Positions 17,553-25,830 of a stretch of 64,000 bases of DNA are shown piece after piece. The position numbers were made by a program, and so were the translations under genes. The stretch lies in NCBI GenBank assembly GCA_022843325.1, contig JALHNV010000002.1:1-64000 (forward strand). Reading direction: 5' to 3'. Each line of letters starts with the position of its first letter. Positions within the stretch are counted from its first letter, which is position 1. The DNA comes from Pseudolabrys sp. Its GTDB lineage: Bacteria; Pseudomonadota; Alphaproteobacteria; Rhizobiales; Xanthobacteraceae. Below the pieces are notes generated by a model that did not search any database, was not told the origin of the DNA, and worked only from the letters and a program-made list of their open reading frames with translations.

Positions 17553-18587
17553 CTAGCGCCGGACGAAGCCGACGATGTCCTTGACCGCCTTCATGGTTTC
17601 GGCCGCCAGCACCTGCGCGCGCTGCGAACCGTCGGCCAGCACCGAGTCGATATAGACCGGGTCCTGCATCAGTTTTTTCATTTCGGCGCCGATCGGGCCG
17701 AGCTTGGCGACCGACAGATCGACCAGCGCGACCTTGAAGGCGGAGAACTGGGCGCCGCCGAATTCGCGCAGCACGTCGGCCTTGGTGACGCCGCTCAGCG
17801 CCGCGTAGATGCCGACCAGGTTGTCGGCCTCGGGACGCGCCTCTAGGCCCTTCTCTTCGCTCGGCAGCGGTTCGGGGTCGGTCTTGGCCTTGCGGACCTT
17901 CTGCGCGATGGCGTCGGCGTCGTCGGTCAAATTGATGCGCGAATAGTCCGACGGCTCCGACTTGGACATCTTGCGGGTGCCGTCGCGCAACGACATCACG
18001 CGCGTCGCCGGTCCCTGGATGATCGGCTCGGGCTGCGGGAAGAAGGCGTCGCCGAAGCCGTGGGCGTGGATCGACTTGGCGAAGTCGACGTTGAATTTCT
18101 GCGCGATGTCGCGCGCCAGCTCGAGATGCTGCTTCTGGTCCTCGCCGACCGGCACGTGGGTGGCGCGGTATACCAGAATGTCGGCCGCCATCAGGTTCGG
18201 ATAGGCGTAAAGGCCGACCGACGAATTCTCGCGATCCTTGCCAGCCTTTTCCTTGAACTGGGTCATGCGGTTGAGCCAGCCGAGGCGGGCCACGCAATTG
18301 AAAATCCAGGCCAGTTCGGCGTGCTCGGCGACCTGACTCTGGTTGAAGATGATCTGCGCTTTCGGATCGATGCCGCAGGCGATGAAGGCGGCGGTCACTT
18401 CGCGGGTGGCGTGCGACAGCTCGGCCGGGTCCTGCCACACCGTGATGGCGTGCATGTCGACCACGCAATAGATGCAGTCATAGGTTTCCTGCAGCGCCAC
18501 GAACTTGGTGATCGCGCCGAGATAATTGCCGAGATGCAGGTTTCCGGTCGGCTGGACGCCCGAAAAAACCCGTTCCTTGAACGCCAT
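17553..18587 (-). CDS. trpS: Tryptophan--tRNA ligase
   Basis: 344 residues; class I aminoacyl-tRNA synthetase. The HIGH-type motif is [13 protein letters not shown] (about 9-21) and the KMSKS motif is KMSKSEPSD (about 190-198). I chose the ATG at 18587 ([15 protein letters not shown]), which has AAAGGGG about nine bases upstream, over the longer frame to 18617. It follows murJ closely (60 bases from the murJ stop), the usual murJ-trpS neighbourhood in Rhizobiales. Confidence 0.97.
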   Translation of the reverse strand: MAFKERVFSGVQPTGNLHLGNYLGAITKFVALQETYDCIYCVVDMHAITVWQDPAELSHATREVTAAFIACGIDPKAQIIFNQSQVAEHAELAWIFNCVARLGWLNRMTQFKEKAGKDRENSSVGLYAYPNLMAADILVYRATHVPVGEDQKQHLELARDIAQKFNVDFAKSIHAHGFGDAFFPQPEPIIQGPATRVMSLRDGTRKMSKSEPSDYSRINLTDDADAIAQKVRKAKTDPEPLPSEEKGLEARPEADNLVGIYAALSGVTKADVLREFGGAQFSAFKVALVDLSVAKLGPIGAEMKKLMQDPVYIDSVLADGSQRAQVLAAETMKAVKDIVGFVRR

Positions 18588-18647
18588 CGCTGAGCCCCTT
18601 TGGTGCCGGCGACCCATGCCACGCCCGGGCCGCGCGGCGCAAGGGGT

Positions 18648-20204
18648 TCAGCCCTTGCGGCGGATGGCGGCGATGAGGTCGGTCAGCCGGACAACGCGGA
18701 GCCCGTGCAGCACCGCCATATAAAGAGCGACCCCGAGCGAGATTAGCACGGCGAGGACGGCGAGCCGCCCGGACGCCGACGTTTGCAACATGGGAAACCG
18801 GGCATCGGCCAGCATCAGCGCGCCGCCGACGACGAGGCTCATGGAAGCGGTAGCGATAATTATCCGCGGCAGCCTGCGCCGCGCCGTTTTGTCGAGCCGC
18901 AGCCAGCCGCGCGCATGCAGCATGCCCAGCATCAGCCCGGCGCCGACCCAGCCGGACAGGGCGATCGCTGCGGCGGCGCCGACGTGACCGTAGTGCGGGA
19001 ACAGCAGCACGCCGCCGATGATCGAGGCGGCGAGGCCGCACATCGCCGCCAGCATCGGCGTATGCGTGTCGCCCTGCGCGAACGACACGGCGCCCAGCAC
19101 CTTCTCCAGCACATGGCCGGGCAATCCGGCGCAGATCGCGGTCAGCGCCGCCGCCACCGCCAGCGTATCCTGCGGGCCGAACGCGCCGCGCTCGAACAGC
19201 GCGCCGGCAATCGGTTGCGCCAGCAAGGCAAAGCCGGCTGCCGCCGGCAGTGCCAGCCCCAGTGCAATCTCGAAGGCACGCGACTGCACACCGGCGAATT
19301 CATGGGCATCGCCGTCGCGCAGGCTGGCGGCGATACGCGGCACGATCACCGCGGCGATGGCAACGGAGGCGATGCCGAGCGGCAATTCGTACAGGCGGTT
19401 GGCGTAATACAGCCAGGATACCGCAGCCGGCGACGAAGACACGATCGCGGCCGCGGCGATCAGCTTGAGTTGCGGGATGCCGGCGGCGAGCAGGCCGGGC
19501 CCGGCGCGCATGAACAGCGTGGGGGTCCGGTCGGGGACGCGCGACCTGATGCGCTGCCGGCGCTTGCCGGTCGCCAGCCAGACCACGCAAGTGATGACGA
19601 GTTGGGTCAGGCCAGCGGCGACGACGGCGATGGCGAGCCAGATACCGGCGACGAGCGGCTCGCTGCCGGTGAAGGCCCAGGCCAGCACCAGCAGCATCAC
19701 CAGGTTGAACGCGATGGTGCTGAGGGCGACGGCGGCGACCCGGTTCTCGGCATTGAGGGCCGCGGCCAGTACGGCGACCAGTCCGGCCAGCACGACATAG
19801 GGCGCGACGATCATCAGAAAAAACACAGCGACATTGCGACGCGCGTCGTCGAACCCTGGCGCGATCAGGCCGATGACACCGCTGGCGAAGACGACGACCA
19901 GCAGCGCGACGATGCCGGTGAGGCAGAAGATCGCCAGCAGGCTTCGTAATGTGAACTTGTCGGCATTGGCGGCGCCGTCATCGCCGCCGCGCAGGCCGAG
20001 CCAGAGCGGCACAAAGGCTGCGTTCAGCGCGCCTTCCGCCAGCAGCCGGCGAAAAAAATTGACCACCTGAAGCACCGCGAAGTAGGCATCCGAAACCGTT
20101 CCGGTGCCGAGCAAGGCAGCGATGCCGGCGTCGCGGATATAGCCGAGCAGCCGCGACACCAGCGTGCCGCCGCCAACGGTAGTGACATCGCGAGCCAGCG
20201 ACAT
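18648..20204 (-). CDS. murJ: Lipid II flippase MurJ
   Basis: 518 residues with about 14 hydrophobic helices; a MOP-superfamily flippase that moves lipid II across the inner membrane for peptidoglycan synthesis. The N-terminal SRLLGYIRDAGIAALLGTG and the FRRLLAEGALNAAFVPL segment (about 52-68) are the MviN/MurJ signature. Length is normal. It is divergent from the PfkB kinase gene, with about 100 bases between the two starts. Confidence 0.95.
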   Translation of the reverse strand: MSLARDVTTVGGGTLVSRLLGYIRDAGIAALLGTGTVSDAYFAVLQVVNFFRRLLAEGALNAAFVPLWLGLRGGDDGAANADKFTLRSLLAIFCLTGIVALLVVVFASGVIGLIAPGFDDARRNVAVFFLMIVAPYVVLAGLVAVLAAALNAENRVAAVALSTIAFNLVMLLVLAWAFTGSEPLVAGIWLAIAVVAAGLTQLVITCVVWLATGKRRQRIRSRVPDRTPTLFMRAGPGLLAAGIPQLKLIAAAAIVSSSPAAVSWLYYANRLYELPLGIASVAIAAVIVPRIAASLRDGDAHEFAGVQSRAFEIALGLALPAAAGFALLAQPIAGALFERGAFGPQDTLAVAAALTAICAGLPGHVLEKVLGAVSFAQGDTHTPMLAAMCGLAASIIGGVLLFPHYGHVGAAAAIALSGWVGAGLMLGMLHARGWLRLDKTARRRLPRIIIATASMSLVVGGALMLADARFPMLQTSASGRLAVLAVLISLGVALYMAVLHGLRVVRLTDLIAAIRRKG

Positions 20205-20252
20205 GATTCGTGGGCCTCCGCCCGCATCCTAAAGCATCTTCGCGACCTTGCA

Positions 20253-20280
20253 TTGCGCCGATGCGTTCGGTGGTTATAGT
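20253..20280 (+). promoter_or_regulatory. Candidate sigma-70 promoter of the PfkB kinase gene
   Basis: TTGCGC (20253-20258), a 16-base spacer and TATAGT (20275-20280) end 27 bases before the kinase ATG. This is the only good match in the murJ-kinase gap; it was not tested against background. Confidence 0.35.
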
Positions 20281-20307
20281 GCGCCGCGTCCAACACTGAG
20301 GGTTCCC

Positions 20308-21309
20308 ATGACCGCTTCCCGCTACGATGTGCTCGGCATCGGCAACGCCATCGTCGACGTCATTGCCCGTGCCGAGGACGACTTCCTGATCAAGCAGGGC
20401 ATGCAGAAGGGCGGCATGGCGCTGATCGACGAGGCGCGCGCCAGCGCGATCTATGAGGCTATGGGACCGGCCACCGAAAGCTCGGGCGGCTCGGCCGCCA
20501 ACACCATCGTCGGCGTCGCCAGCTTTGGCGGCCACGCCGCCTTTGTCGGCAAGGTGCGCGATGACGAACTCGGCAAAACTTTTGCCCACGATATTCGCGC
20601 CGCCCGCGTCGCCTTCACGACGCCGGCCAACAGCGACGGTCCATCGACCGCGCGCTGCTACATCATGGTGACGCCGGATGGCGAGCGCACCATGAACACC
20701 TATCTCGGCGCCGCGCAGGATCTCAGGCCCGGCGACATCGACGAGACCCAGATCGGCAGCGCCGCGGTGGTCTATCTCGAAGGCTATCTGTGGGACCCGC
20801 CGCAAGCCAAGGAAGCCTTCGTCAAGGCGGCGACGATCGCGCACAAGGCGGGGCGCCGCGTTGCGCTGACGCTGTCGGACGCCTTCTGCGTCGGCCGCTA
20901 TCGCGGCGAGTTTCTCGACCTGATCCGCAAGGGCACCGTCGATATCGTGTTCGCCAACGAGCACGAATTGCTCAGCCTGTATGAAACCGCGGACTTCGAC
21001 GCAGCGGTCAAGGAGCTGCGCGGCGAGGCGAAGCTCGCGGTGGTGACGCGCAGCGAGAAAGGCTGTGTGGTTGTTACGCGCGATGGCGTCGAGGCGGTGC
21101 AGGCGATGCCGATCGACAAGGTGGTGGATGTCACCGGCGCCGGCGATCTGTTCGCGGCCGGTTTCCTCGTCGGGCTGGCGCGGGGCAAGGACCACCGCAC
21201 CGCCGCCCGCCTCGGCGCGCTGGCCGCCGCCGAGGTGATCCAGCACATCGGCGCACGTCCGGCGGTGTCGCTGAAGGCGCTGGCCGCCGAAAACGGCCTG
21301 CCGCTCTGA
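20308..21309 (+). CDS. PfkB-family adenosine kinase-like sugar/nucleoside kinase
   Basis: 333 residues from the ATG at 20308, which has GAGGG upstream; a longer frame to 20248 lacks support. The ribokinase fold begins YDVLGIGNAIVDVIA. The PfkB signature DVTGAGDLFAAGFLVGLARG (about 273-292) gives the anion hole and catalytic Asp. Such proteins in Rhizobiales are annotated as adenosine kinase; the substrate cannot be fixed from sequence alone. It is divergent from murJ. Confidence 0.9.
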   Translation: MTASRYDVLGIGNAIVDVIARAEDDFLIKQGMQKGGMALIDEARASAIYEAMGPATESSGGSAANTIVGVASFGGHAAFVGKVRDDELGKTFAHDIRAARVAFTTPANSDGPSTARCYIMVTPDGERTMNTYLGAAQDLRPGDIDETQIGSAAVVYLEGYLWDPPQAKEAFVKAATIAHKAGRRVALTLSDAFCVGRYRGEFLDLIRKGTVDIVFANEHELLSLYETADFDAAVKELRGEAKLAVVTRSEKGCVVVTRDGVEAVQAMPIDKVVDVTGAGDLFAAGFLVGLARGKDHRTAARLGALAAAEVIQHIGARPAVSLKALAAENGLPL

Positions 21310-21333
21310 ACCAGGGAGCCCGTCCGTCCGAAT

Positions 21334-21377
21334 GGTAACCAATTGGTAACCGGAAGGTGGTTACCGATTGGTGAACG
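21334..21377. promoter_or_regulatory. Cluster of GGTAACC direct and inverted repeats (putative operator)
   Basis: GGTAACC occurs at 21334-21340 and 21345-21351 (11-base period, one helical turn) and in inverted form (GGTTACC) at 21359-21365, followed by TTGGTGAAC at 21368-21376. The cluster ends about 22 bases before the ATG of the membrane coiled-coil gene. The spacing GTAA-N7-GTAA resembles the CtrA consensus TTAA-N7-TTAA at six of eight positions; binding by CtrA is speculation. Confidence 0.45.
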
Positions 21378-21398
21378 TTTCCCATTCGAGGATCGGCC

Positions 21399-22316
21399 AT
21401 GGACGAGCGCAAGGATACCGAGGAAACCAAGAGTGATCCGCAGGTCGCGCCGGTCGCCAAGGCCGCGCCCGACCTGCCATCGGTCGAGTCGCCGTCGATT
21501 TCACCGGCATCCGCCGACACCGTGCCGCCGGCGCCGGTCTTTGCGCCCGTTGTCGAGCCTGCCGTTGAACCGGCGATGGCCACCGCTCCCGAAATTGCCG
21601 TGGAGCCCGTTGCTCCGGTAGAAGCCGAAACCGCAGCGCCGTCCCGTTTCACCCTGCGTCCGCGTCACAGGCGCTATGCCGTGCTCGCCGCATCTGTCGC
21701 GATGGCCGCTGTGATCGGCGCCGTGGTCGGTGCGGTCGCCAGTGGCGGCTTTGCTCCGCCGCCGCCGCCCGCGGCTCCGCGCGTCGATGTCGCCGCGATC
21801 GAAGAGACCAAGGCGATGCAGCAGCAGGTCGCGCGGCTGGCCAAGGAAGTCACCACGCTGAAAGCCAATCTCGATGCCGCCAACAAGACGTCGCGGACGC
21901 AGATTGCCAAGATCAGCGAGAGGCTCACCGAGCGGGTCAGCCGCGACAGCGCCGAGGTCACCGGTTCGATCTCCGCGCCCGAGACGATCGCCGCCGCGCC
22001 GCAGGCTGCACCGGCTCCGGTCCAGCCCCAAGCTCAGGTGCCGACGCCGCCGCCGCGCCCGCAACAACTGGCCGCGCTTGAAACAAGGATGCCCGGCCGC
22101 GCCCCGCTGGTGGCCGGATGGTCGATCCACGACTTCCGCAATGGCCATCTCTACGTCGAAGGCAACGGCGAAATCTATCAGGTGGTGCCAGGCGCGCGGC
22201 TGCCCGGCATCGGCGCGGTGGAATCCATCAAGCGGCAGGAGGGCCGCTGGGTGGTCTCGACACCAAAGGGCATCATCGTTGCCGCGCGCGACCGCCGCTA
22301 TTTCGATCCATTCTGA
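21399..22316 (+). CDS. Membrane-anchored coiled-coil protein of unknown function
   Basis: 305 residues. An acidic/Pro/Ala-rich cytoplasmic segment (about 1-85) is followed by one membrane helix (about 91-113, VLAASVAMAAVIGAVVGAV), a coiled coil (about 127-170, AMQQQVARLAKEVTTLKANL), a Pro/Ala linker, and a compact conserved-looking C-terminal domain (about 235-305, GWSIHDFRNGHLYVEGNGEI). The topology puts the coiled coil and C-terminal domain in the periplasm. I do not recognise a named family. It is preceded by the GGTAACC repeat cluster and followed by a good terminator, so it is a single-gene unit. Confidence 0.82.
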   Translation: MDERKDTEETKSDPQVAPVAKAAPDLPSVESPSISPASADTVPPAPVFAPVVEPAVEPAMATAPEIAVEPVAPVEAETAAPSRFTLRPRHRRYAVLAASVAMAAVIGAVVGAVASGGFAPPPPPAAPRVDVAAIEETKAMQQQVARLAKEVTTLKANLDAANKTSRTQIAKISERLTERVSRDSAEVTGSISAPETIAAAPQAAPAPVQPQAQVPTPPPRPQQLAALETRMPGRAPLVAGWSIHDFRNGHLYVEGNGEIYQVVPGARLPGIGAVESIKRQEGRWVVSTPKGIIVAARDRRYFDPF

Positions 22317-22342
22317 CCGGAACTGACAATTGAAGGCAGCGG

Positions 22343-22371
22343 GCGGCGGCAATTTGCCGCCGCTTTCATTT
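22343..22371 (+). terminator. Intrinsic terminator after the coiled-coil gene
   Basis: Stem GCGGCGGC / GCCGCCGC (22343-22350 and 22356-22363) with a five-base loop is followed by TTTCATTT. It starts 27 bases after the stop at 22316. Confidence 0.7.
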
Positions 22372-22448
22372 GTGCGTGAGCCGGTGGCGAGCGTCCACAA
22401 ACCGTGTCAGATTTGCCGTCGCCGGTTGCAGAACGGGTGGTGGTTGGC

Positions 22449-23303
22449 ATGCGCGGCGTTTCACGGGCGATGATCGCTGCGGCGGCTTTTCTCGCCGCGG
22501 CCGGCGCGGCTTCGGCGCAACTGGCCGCGCCTCCGGCACCGAAAGTGGAGCCGGCTGAGACCTGTCCGGGCCTGATCGCCCGGGGAACTCCCTTGCTGAT
22601 CCCCGCCGCCTTTCGGCCCGATCTGCTTCAGCGCACCGCGTTGGCGCGCGACCAGGTGCGCATCAGCTACATCGGTCATTCGACGTTCCTGCTGGAAAGT
22701 CCGCAATTGGTGCGCGCCGCCACTGACTACAACGATTTTGTCCGGCCACCGGTGCTGCCGGACATCGCCACCATGAACCGGGCGCACTCGACGCATTACA
22801 CCGACAATCCCGATCCCGGCATCAAGCACGTGCTACGCGGCTGGGCCGCCGGCGAAAAACCGGCGCGCATCGACCTGCAATACAAGGACATGCGCGTGCG
22901 CAACGTGCCGACCAATATCCGCAGTTGGGACAGTGGCGGCACCCAGCGTCATGGCAATTCGATCTTCATCTTCGAGATGGCCAGTCTCTGCATCGCCCAT
23001 CTCGGCCATCTGCATCACACGCTGAACCAGGAACAGGTCAACGAGATCGGCCGGGTCGATATCGTGCTGGTGCCGGTGGACGGCAGCATGACGCTCGACA
23101 CCGAGGGCATGTTCGAGGTGCTGCAGGCGCTGAAGGCGCCGCTAGTGATTCCGATGCACTTTTTCAGCAGCTACACGCTGGACCGCTTCCTGTCGCGCGC
23201 GCGCCAGGAGTGGGACGTCGAGGTCGCCGACGTGCCATCGACGGTGGTATCGAAAGCAACGCTGCCTACGAAGCCAAAGGTTCTGGTGCTGCCAGGCCGT
23301 TGA
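22449..23303 (+). CDS. Secreted metallo-beta-lactamase-fold hydrolase-like protein
   Basis: 284 residues from the ATG at 22449, which opens a plausible signal peptide (MRGVSRAMIAAAAFLAAAGA, cleavage after ASA). The mature part looks like an UlaG-type metallo-beta-lactamase fold: VRISYIGHSTFLLES, then a region where the usual HxHxDH is replaced by HSTHYTD, then IAHLGHLHHTL, DIVLVPVDGS and PLVIPMHFFS with its histidine. Several metal ligands are therefore recognisable, but motif 2 is atypical. A longer frame to 22404 would remove the signal peptide. Substrate unknown. Confidence 0.82.
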   Translation: MRGVSRAMIAAAAFLAAAGAASAQLAAPPAPKVEPAETCPGLIARGTPLLIPAAFRPDLLQRTALARDQVRISYIGHSTFLLESPQLVRAATDYNDFVRPPVLPDIATMNRAHSTHYTDNPDPGIKHVLRGWAAGEKPARIDLQYKDMRVRNVPTNIRSWDSGGTQRHGNSIFIFEMASLCIAHLGHLHHTLNQEQVNEIGRVDIVLVPVDGSMTLDTEGMFEVLQALKAPLVIPMHFFSSYTLDRFLSRARQEWDVEVADVPSTVVSKATLPTKPKVLVLPGR

Positions 23304-23396
23304 CAACACCGCCCGCCGGCTGCCCTGGGCGTTTTTACATCGCGTCTATCAGGCATACTGTGCCGCTGCCGCCCACGAACCTTTTGCCATGCTGCG

Positions 23397-23421
23397 GGAA
23401 CCAATGCTCGGTGATTGCGTT
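23397..23421 (+). promoter_or_regulatory. EcfG-type general stress promoter
   Basis: GGAAC (23397-23401), exactly 16 bases, then CGTT (23418-23421): a full match to the GGAAC-N16/17-CGTT motif of alphaproteobacterial EcfG sigma factors. It ends 31 bases before the ATG at 23453, with AGGAG in between, so spacing suits a promoter for that gene. Confidence 0.75.
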
Positions 23422-23452
23422 CTCGATGCGCATCGGGGCAGGAGTTTTCGTC

Positions 23453-23821
23453 ATGGTACAGGTCTGGAGTGACTGGAAGCGGTTCCGCACCGCGCCGCTC
23501 GACGATGTCGCTGACGCCCCGGGCGGGCCTGGCGTATACGAAGTGCGTCACACCATGACCGGGCGGGTGGTGGCCTTCGGCCATGCCAAAAATGTCGCTG
23601 ATGCGCTCGCCGACCTCAAACGCAACGGCAGTGTCGGCACCTTCGCGCGGCTGTTCCGGCGCGAAGCGCCGCTGGCGCGCCTCGCAGACCTCGAGTTCCG
23701 CACCTGCGCCGCTGCCAGCCGCGGCGAGGCGAAAACGGCGGCCAGCCGGCTTCAGGGCCTGCGCCAGACTGCCTGGCGTCGCCGCATGGATGCAGGCTGG
23801 GCGGTGCGCCATTCGCGCTAA
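23453..23821 (+). CDS. Small basic protein with a GIY-YIG-like N-terminal motif
   Basis: 122 residues from the ATG at 23453, which has AGGAG eight bases upstream; the open frame extends far upstream but overlaps the previous gene and is not coding there. The segment GGPGVYEVRHTMTGRVVAFG followed by AKNVADALADL resembles the start of a GIY-YIG nuclease domain (PGVY...G...YVG.A.N...), but the second tyrosine and the catalytic Arg/Glu pattern are not clear. The C-terminal half is Arg/Ala-rich. It is preceded by an EcfG-type promoter and followed by a hairpin, so it is a stress-regulated single gene. Function unknown. Confidence 0.75.
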   Translation: MVQVWSDWKRFRTAPLDDVADAPGGPGVYEVRHTMTGRVVAFGHAKNVADALADLKRNGSVGTFARLFRREAPLARLADLEFRTCAAASRGEAKTAASRLQGLRQTAWRRRMDAGWAVRHSR

Positions 23822-23849
23822 CGCTTCTGCTTACGGGCATTCGCGTCGC

Positions 23850-23873
23850 GGCCGGCTTCCGCCGGTCGTTTTG
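23850..23873 (+). terminator. Intrinsic terminator of the small stress gene
   Basis: Stem GGCCGGC / GCCGGTC with loop TTCC (23850-23867, one G-U pair) is followed by GTTTT. It lies between two convergent genes, 28 bases after the stop at 23821. Confidence 0.55.
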
Positions 23874-23883
23874 CGTCAGACCG

Positions 23884-25203
23884 CTAGAGCAGCATCAAGC
23901 TGATCGCCGGGAATGCAATCAGCAGCGTCAGCACCAGCAGCATCACCACGGCGAACGGGAACGCGCCAACGAAAATATCGTTGAGCGAAATATCGCTGCG
24001 GTTCAGCGCCGTTCTTATGACGAAACACGATATTCCAAAAGGCGGCGTCAGCAGTCCGATCTCGGCGCCGACCACTGTTATAATACCGAACCACACCAGG
24101 CTCAGGCCCATCTCTTCGATGGTCTTCAGGAACAGGGGTGCGCAGATCAGGATGATCGACGAGGTATCGATGATGGTGCCGAGGAAGATCAGGAGGATCA
24201 CGTACAGCACCATCATCAGTTCGAAACTGAGATTGGCCTGCCCCAGCCAGTCGCTGAACAGCGACGGCAGTCCGGCGATGCCGAGCATCCGGCTGTACAT
24301 GGTCGCCGACATGATCAGAAACAGGATCGCCGCGGTGATATGTCCGGTTTCGATCAGAACCTCTTTGATCGCCTTGAACGACATGCGGCCTTTCAAGGCG
24401 GCAATGAGGAAGGCGACCAATGCGCCGGCGGCGCCTGCTTCCGCGGCGGTGACGATGCCGGTGTAGATGCCGCCGAGGACAATGGCGATCAGCAGCGACA
24501 GCGGCGCCAGCTTGTTGATCATGGTGAGCGTCGACATGGTGGCGTCGCCCTCCGCCGCGGGCGTCACAAACGCGCCCTTGCCGATGAATTTCGGCGCCAC
24601 CACGGTCATGACCAGAATGGCGCCGATAAAGGCTGACGCCAGCAGCAGGCCCGGCATGACGCCGGCGAGGAACATGTCGCCAACCGACTGCTCTGCGACG
24701 AAGGCGTAGATGATCAGCATGACGCTCGGCGGAATCAGCATGCCGAGCACTGAACTGCCGGCGACGACGCCGACCGCGAAGCGCTTGCCGTAGTCGTAGC
24801 GGATCATCTCCGGCACCGAGACGCGGGTAAACACCGACGCCGAAGCGATCGAGGATCCGGTCACCGCGGCAAAGGCGGCGTTGGCCGCTACCGTGGCGAC
24901 GCCGAGACCGGCGCGCACGCGGCGGAAGACGTGATGAAAAACCTCATAGATTTCCGTGCCGATACCGGCCTTGCCGACGATCAGCCCCATCATCACGAAA
25001 GTCGGAATGCTGGCGAAATCGTACGACTTGATCGAGTCGGTCACCGCCAGCGTCATCATCCGCATGGCGATGGTCATGTCGCCGCGCAGAATCCAGACGC
25101 CGATGAACGACACGATGCTCAGCGTGATGGCGACGTAGGAGCCGCAATAGATCAGAATGACGATGACGATGACGGACGCAATGCCGACGACAACGGGATC
25201 CAT
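23884..25203 (-). CDS. TRAP transporter large permease subunit (DctM type)
   Basis: 439 residues with about twelve hydrophobic helices; the large membrane subunit of a tripartite ATP-independent periplasmic transporter, which moves organic acids using the sodium gradient. Family segments include SSVLGMLIPPSVMLIIYAFVAEQSVGDMF and the late GLLTPPFGISCFVIR. It lies three bases after the small permease in the same direction; with the binding protein upstream the transporter is complete. The substrate is not predictable from these genes. Confidence 0.94.
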   Translation of the reverse strand: MDPVVVGIASVIVIVILIYCGSYVAITLSIVSFIGVWILRGDMTIAMRMMTLAVTDSIKSYDFASIPTFVMMGLIVGKAGIGTEIYEVFHHVFRRVRAGLGVATVAANAAFAAVTGSSIASASVFTRVSVPEMIRYDYGKRFAVGVVAGSSVLGMLIPPSVMLIIYAFVAEQSVGDMFLAGVMPGLLLASAFIGAILVMTVVAPKFIGKGAFVTPAAEGDATMSTLTMINKLAPLSLLIAIVLGGIYTGIVTAAEAGAAGALVAFLIAALKGRMSFKAIKEVLIETGHITAAILFLIMSATMYSRMLGIAGLPSLFSDWLGQANLSFELMMVLYVILLIFLGTIIDTSSIILICAPLFLKTIEEMGLSLVWFGIITVVGAEIGLLTPPFGISCFVIRTALNRSDISLNDIFVGAFPFAVVMLLVLTLLIAFPAISLMLL

Positions 25204-25206
25204 GGT

Positions 25207-25773
25207 CTACTCGCCGGCTTCGTGCGCTTCGGCGCCGAGGTTGGTAGGCAGTCCGAGCCACAGGCGGCGAGCGCGAACCAGAAAACACAGCAGCGCGGCG
25301 GTCGCGCCGATCACCACGATTGCCTTGACCGGCCAATCCGGAAACGTGAACACGCCGCGGACGCCGATGAAATAGCCGCGCTCGTAGGATTGAAGCATCA
25401 GCGGAAACGTGCCGACCACAATCAGCGCCATGACGATGGCGCCGAGCAGTTCAAAGCCGGCGGCGATGGTGCGGCCGCCCTGCGAGCCGCCGGCCATCCG
25501 CGCGATGAAGGTGTCGGAGCGGGTCAGCTTGCCGAGCCGGATGGTGTCCGCCAGCTGGCAGAACACGATCACCGCCAGCGAAACGGCGACAAACTCGATC
25601 ATGCCGGCGATCGGCATGTTGAACAGCGTGCGGCCGCCGGCGTCCATGTCGATCAGAACCACGAGCGCCAGCACCCACAGCGAGCCGATCGCATTCATGA
25701 CGATCACGGCGCGATCGAGCAGCGTGGTCCGGGGCGCCGTCGCTCCGGTATCGGCGTTTGCGGAATCCTGCAT
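25207..25773 (-). CDS. TRAP transporter small permease subunit (DctQ type)
   Basis: 188 residues with four hydrophobic helices (about 22-45, 55-78, 102-125, 145-165), the DctQ layout. Segments such as DRAVIVMNAIGSLWVLALVVLIDMDAGGR and VFCQLADTIRLGKLTRSD fit the family. It forms the membrane complex with the large permease encoded immediately downstream. The binding-protein gene lies 57 bases upstream. Confidence 0.92.
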   Translation of the reverse strand: MQDSANADTGATAPRTTLLDRAVIVMNAIGSLWVLALVVLIDMDAGGRTLFNMPIAGMIEFVAVSLAVIVFCQLADTIRLGKLTRSDTFIARMAGGSQGGRTIAAGFELLGAIVMALIVVGTFPLMLQSYERGYFIGVRGVFTFPDWPVKAIVVIGATAALLCFLVRARRLWLGLPTNLGAEAHEAGE

Positions 25774-25830
25774 GGGGCAGTCAGGTTTCCGCCGGCCGGG
25801 ACAGACGCGCCCGCGGCCGGCGGAGCCCGG

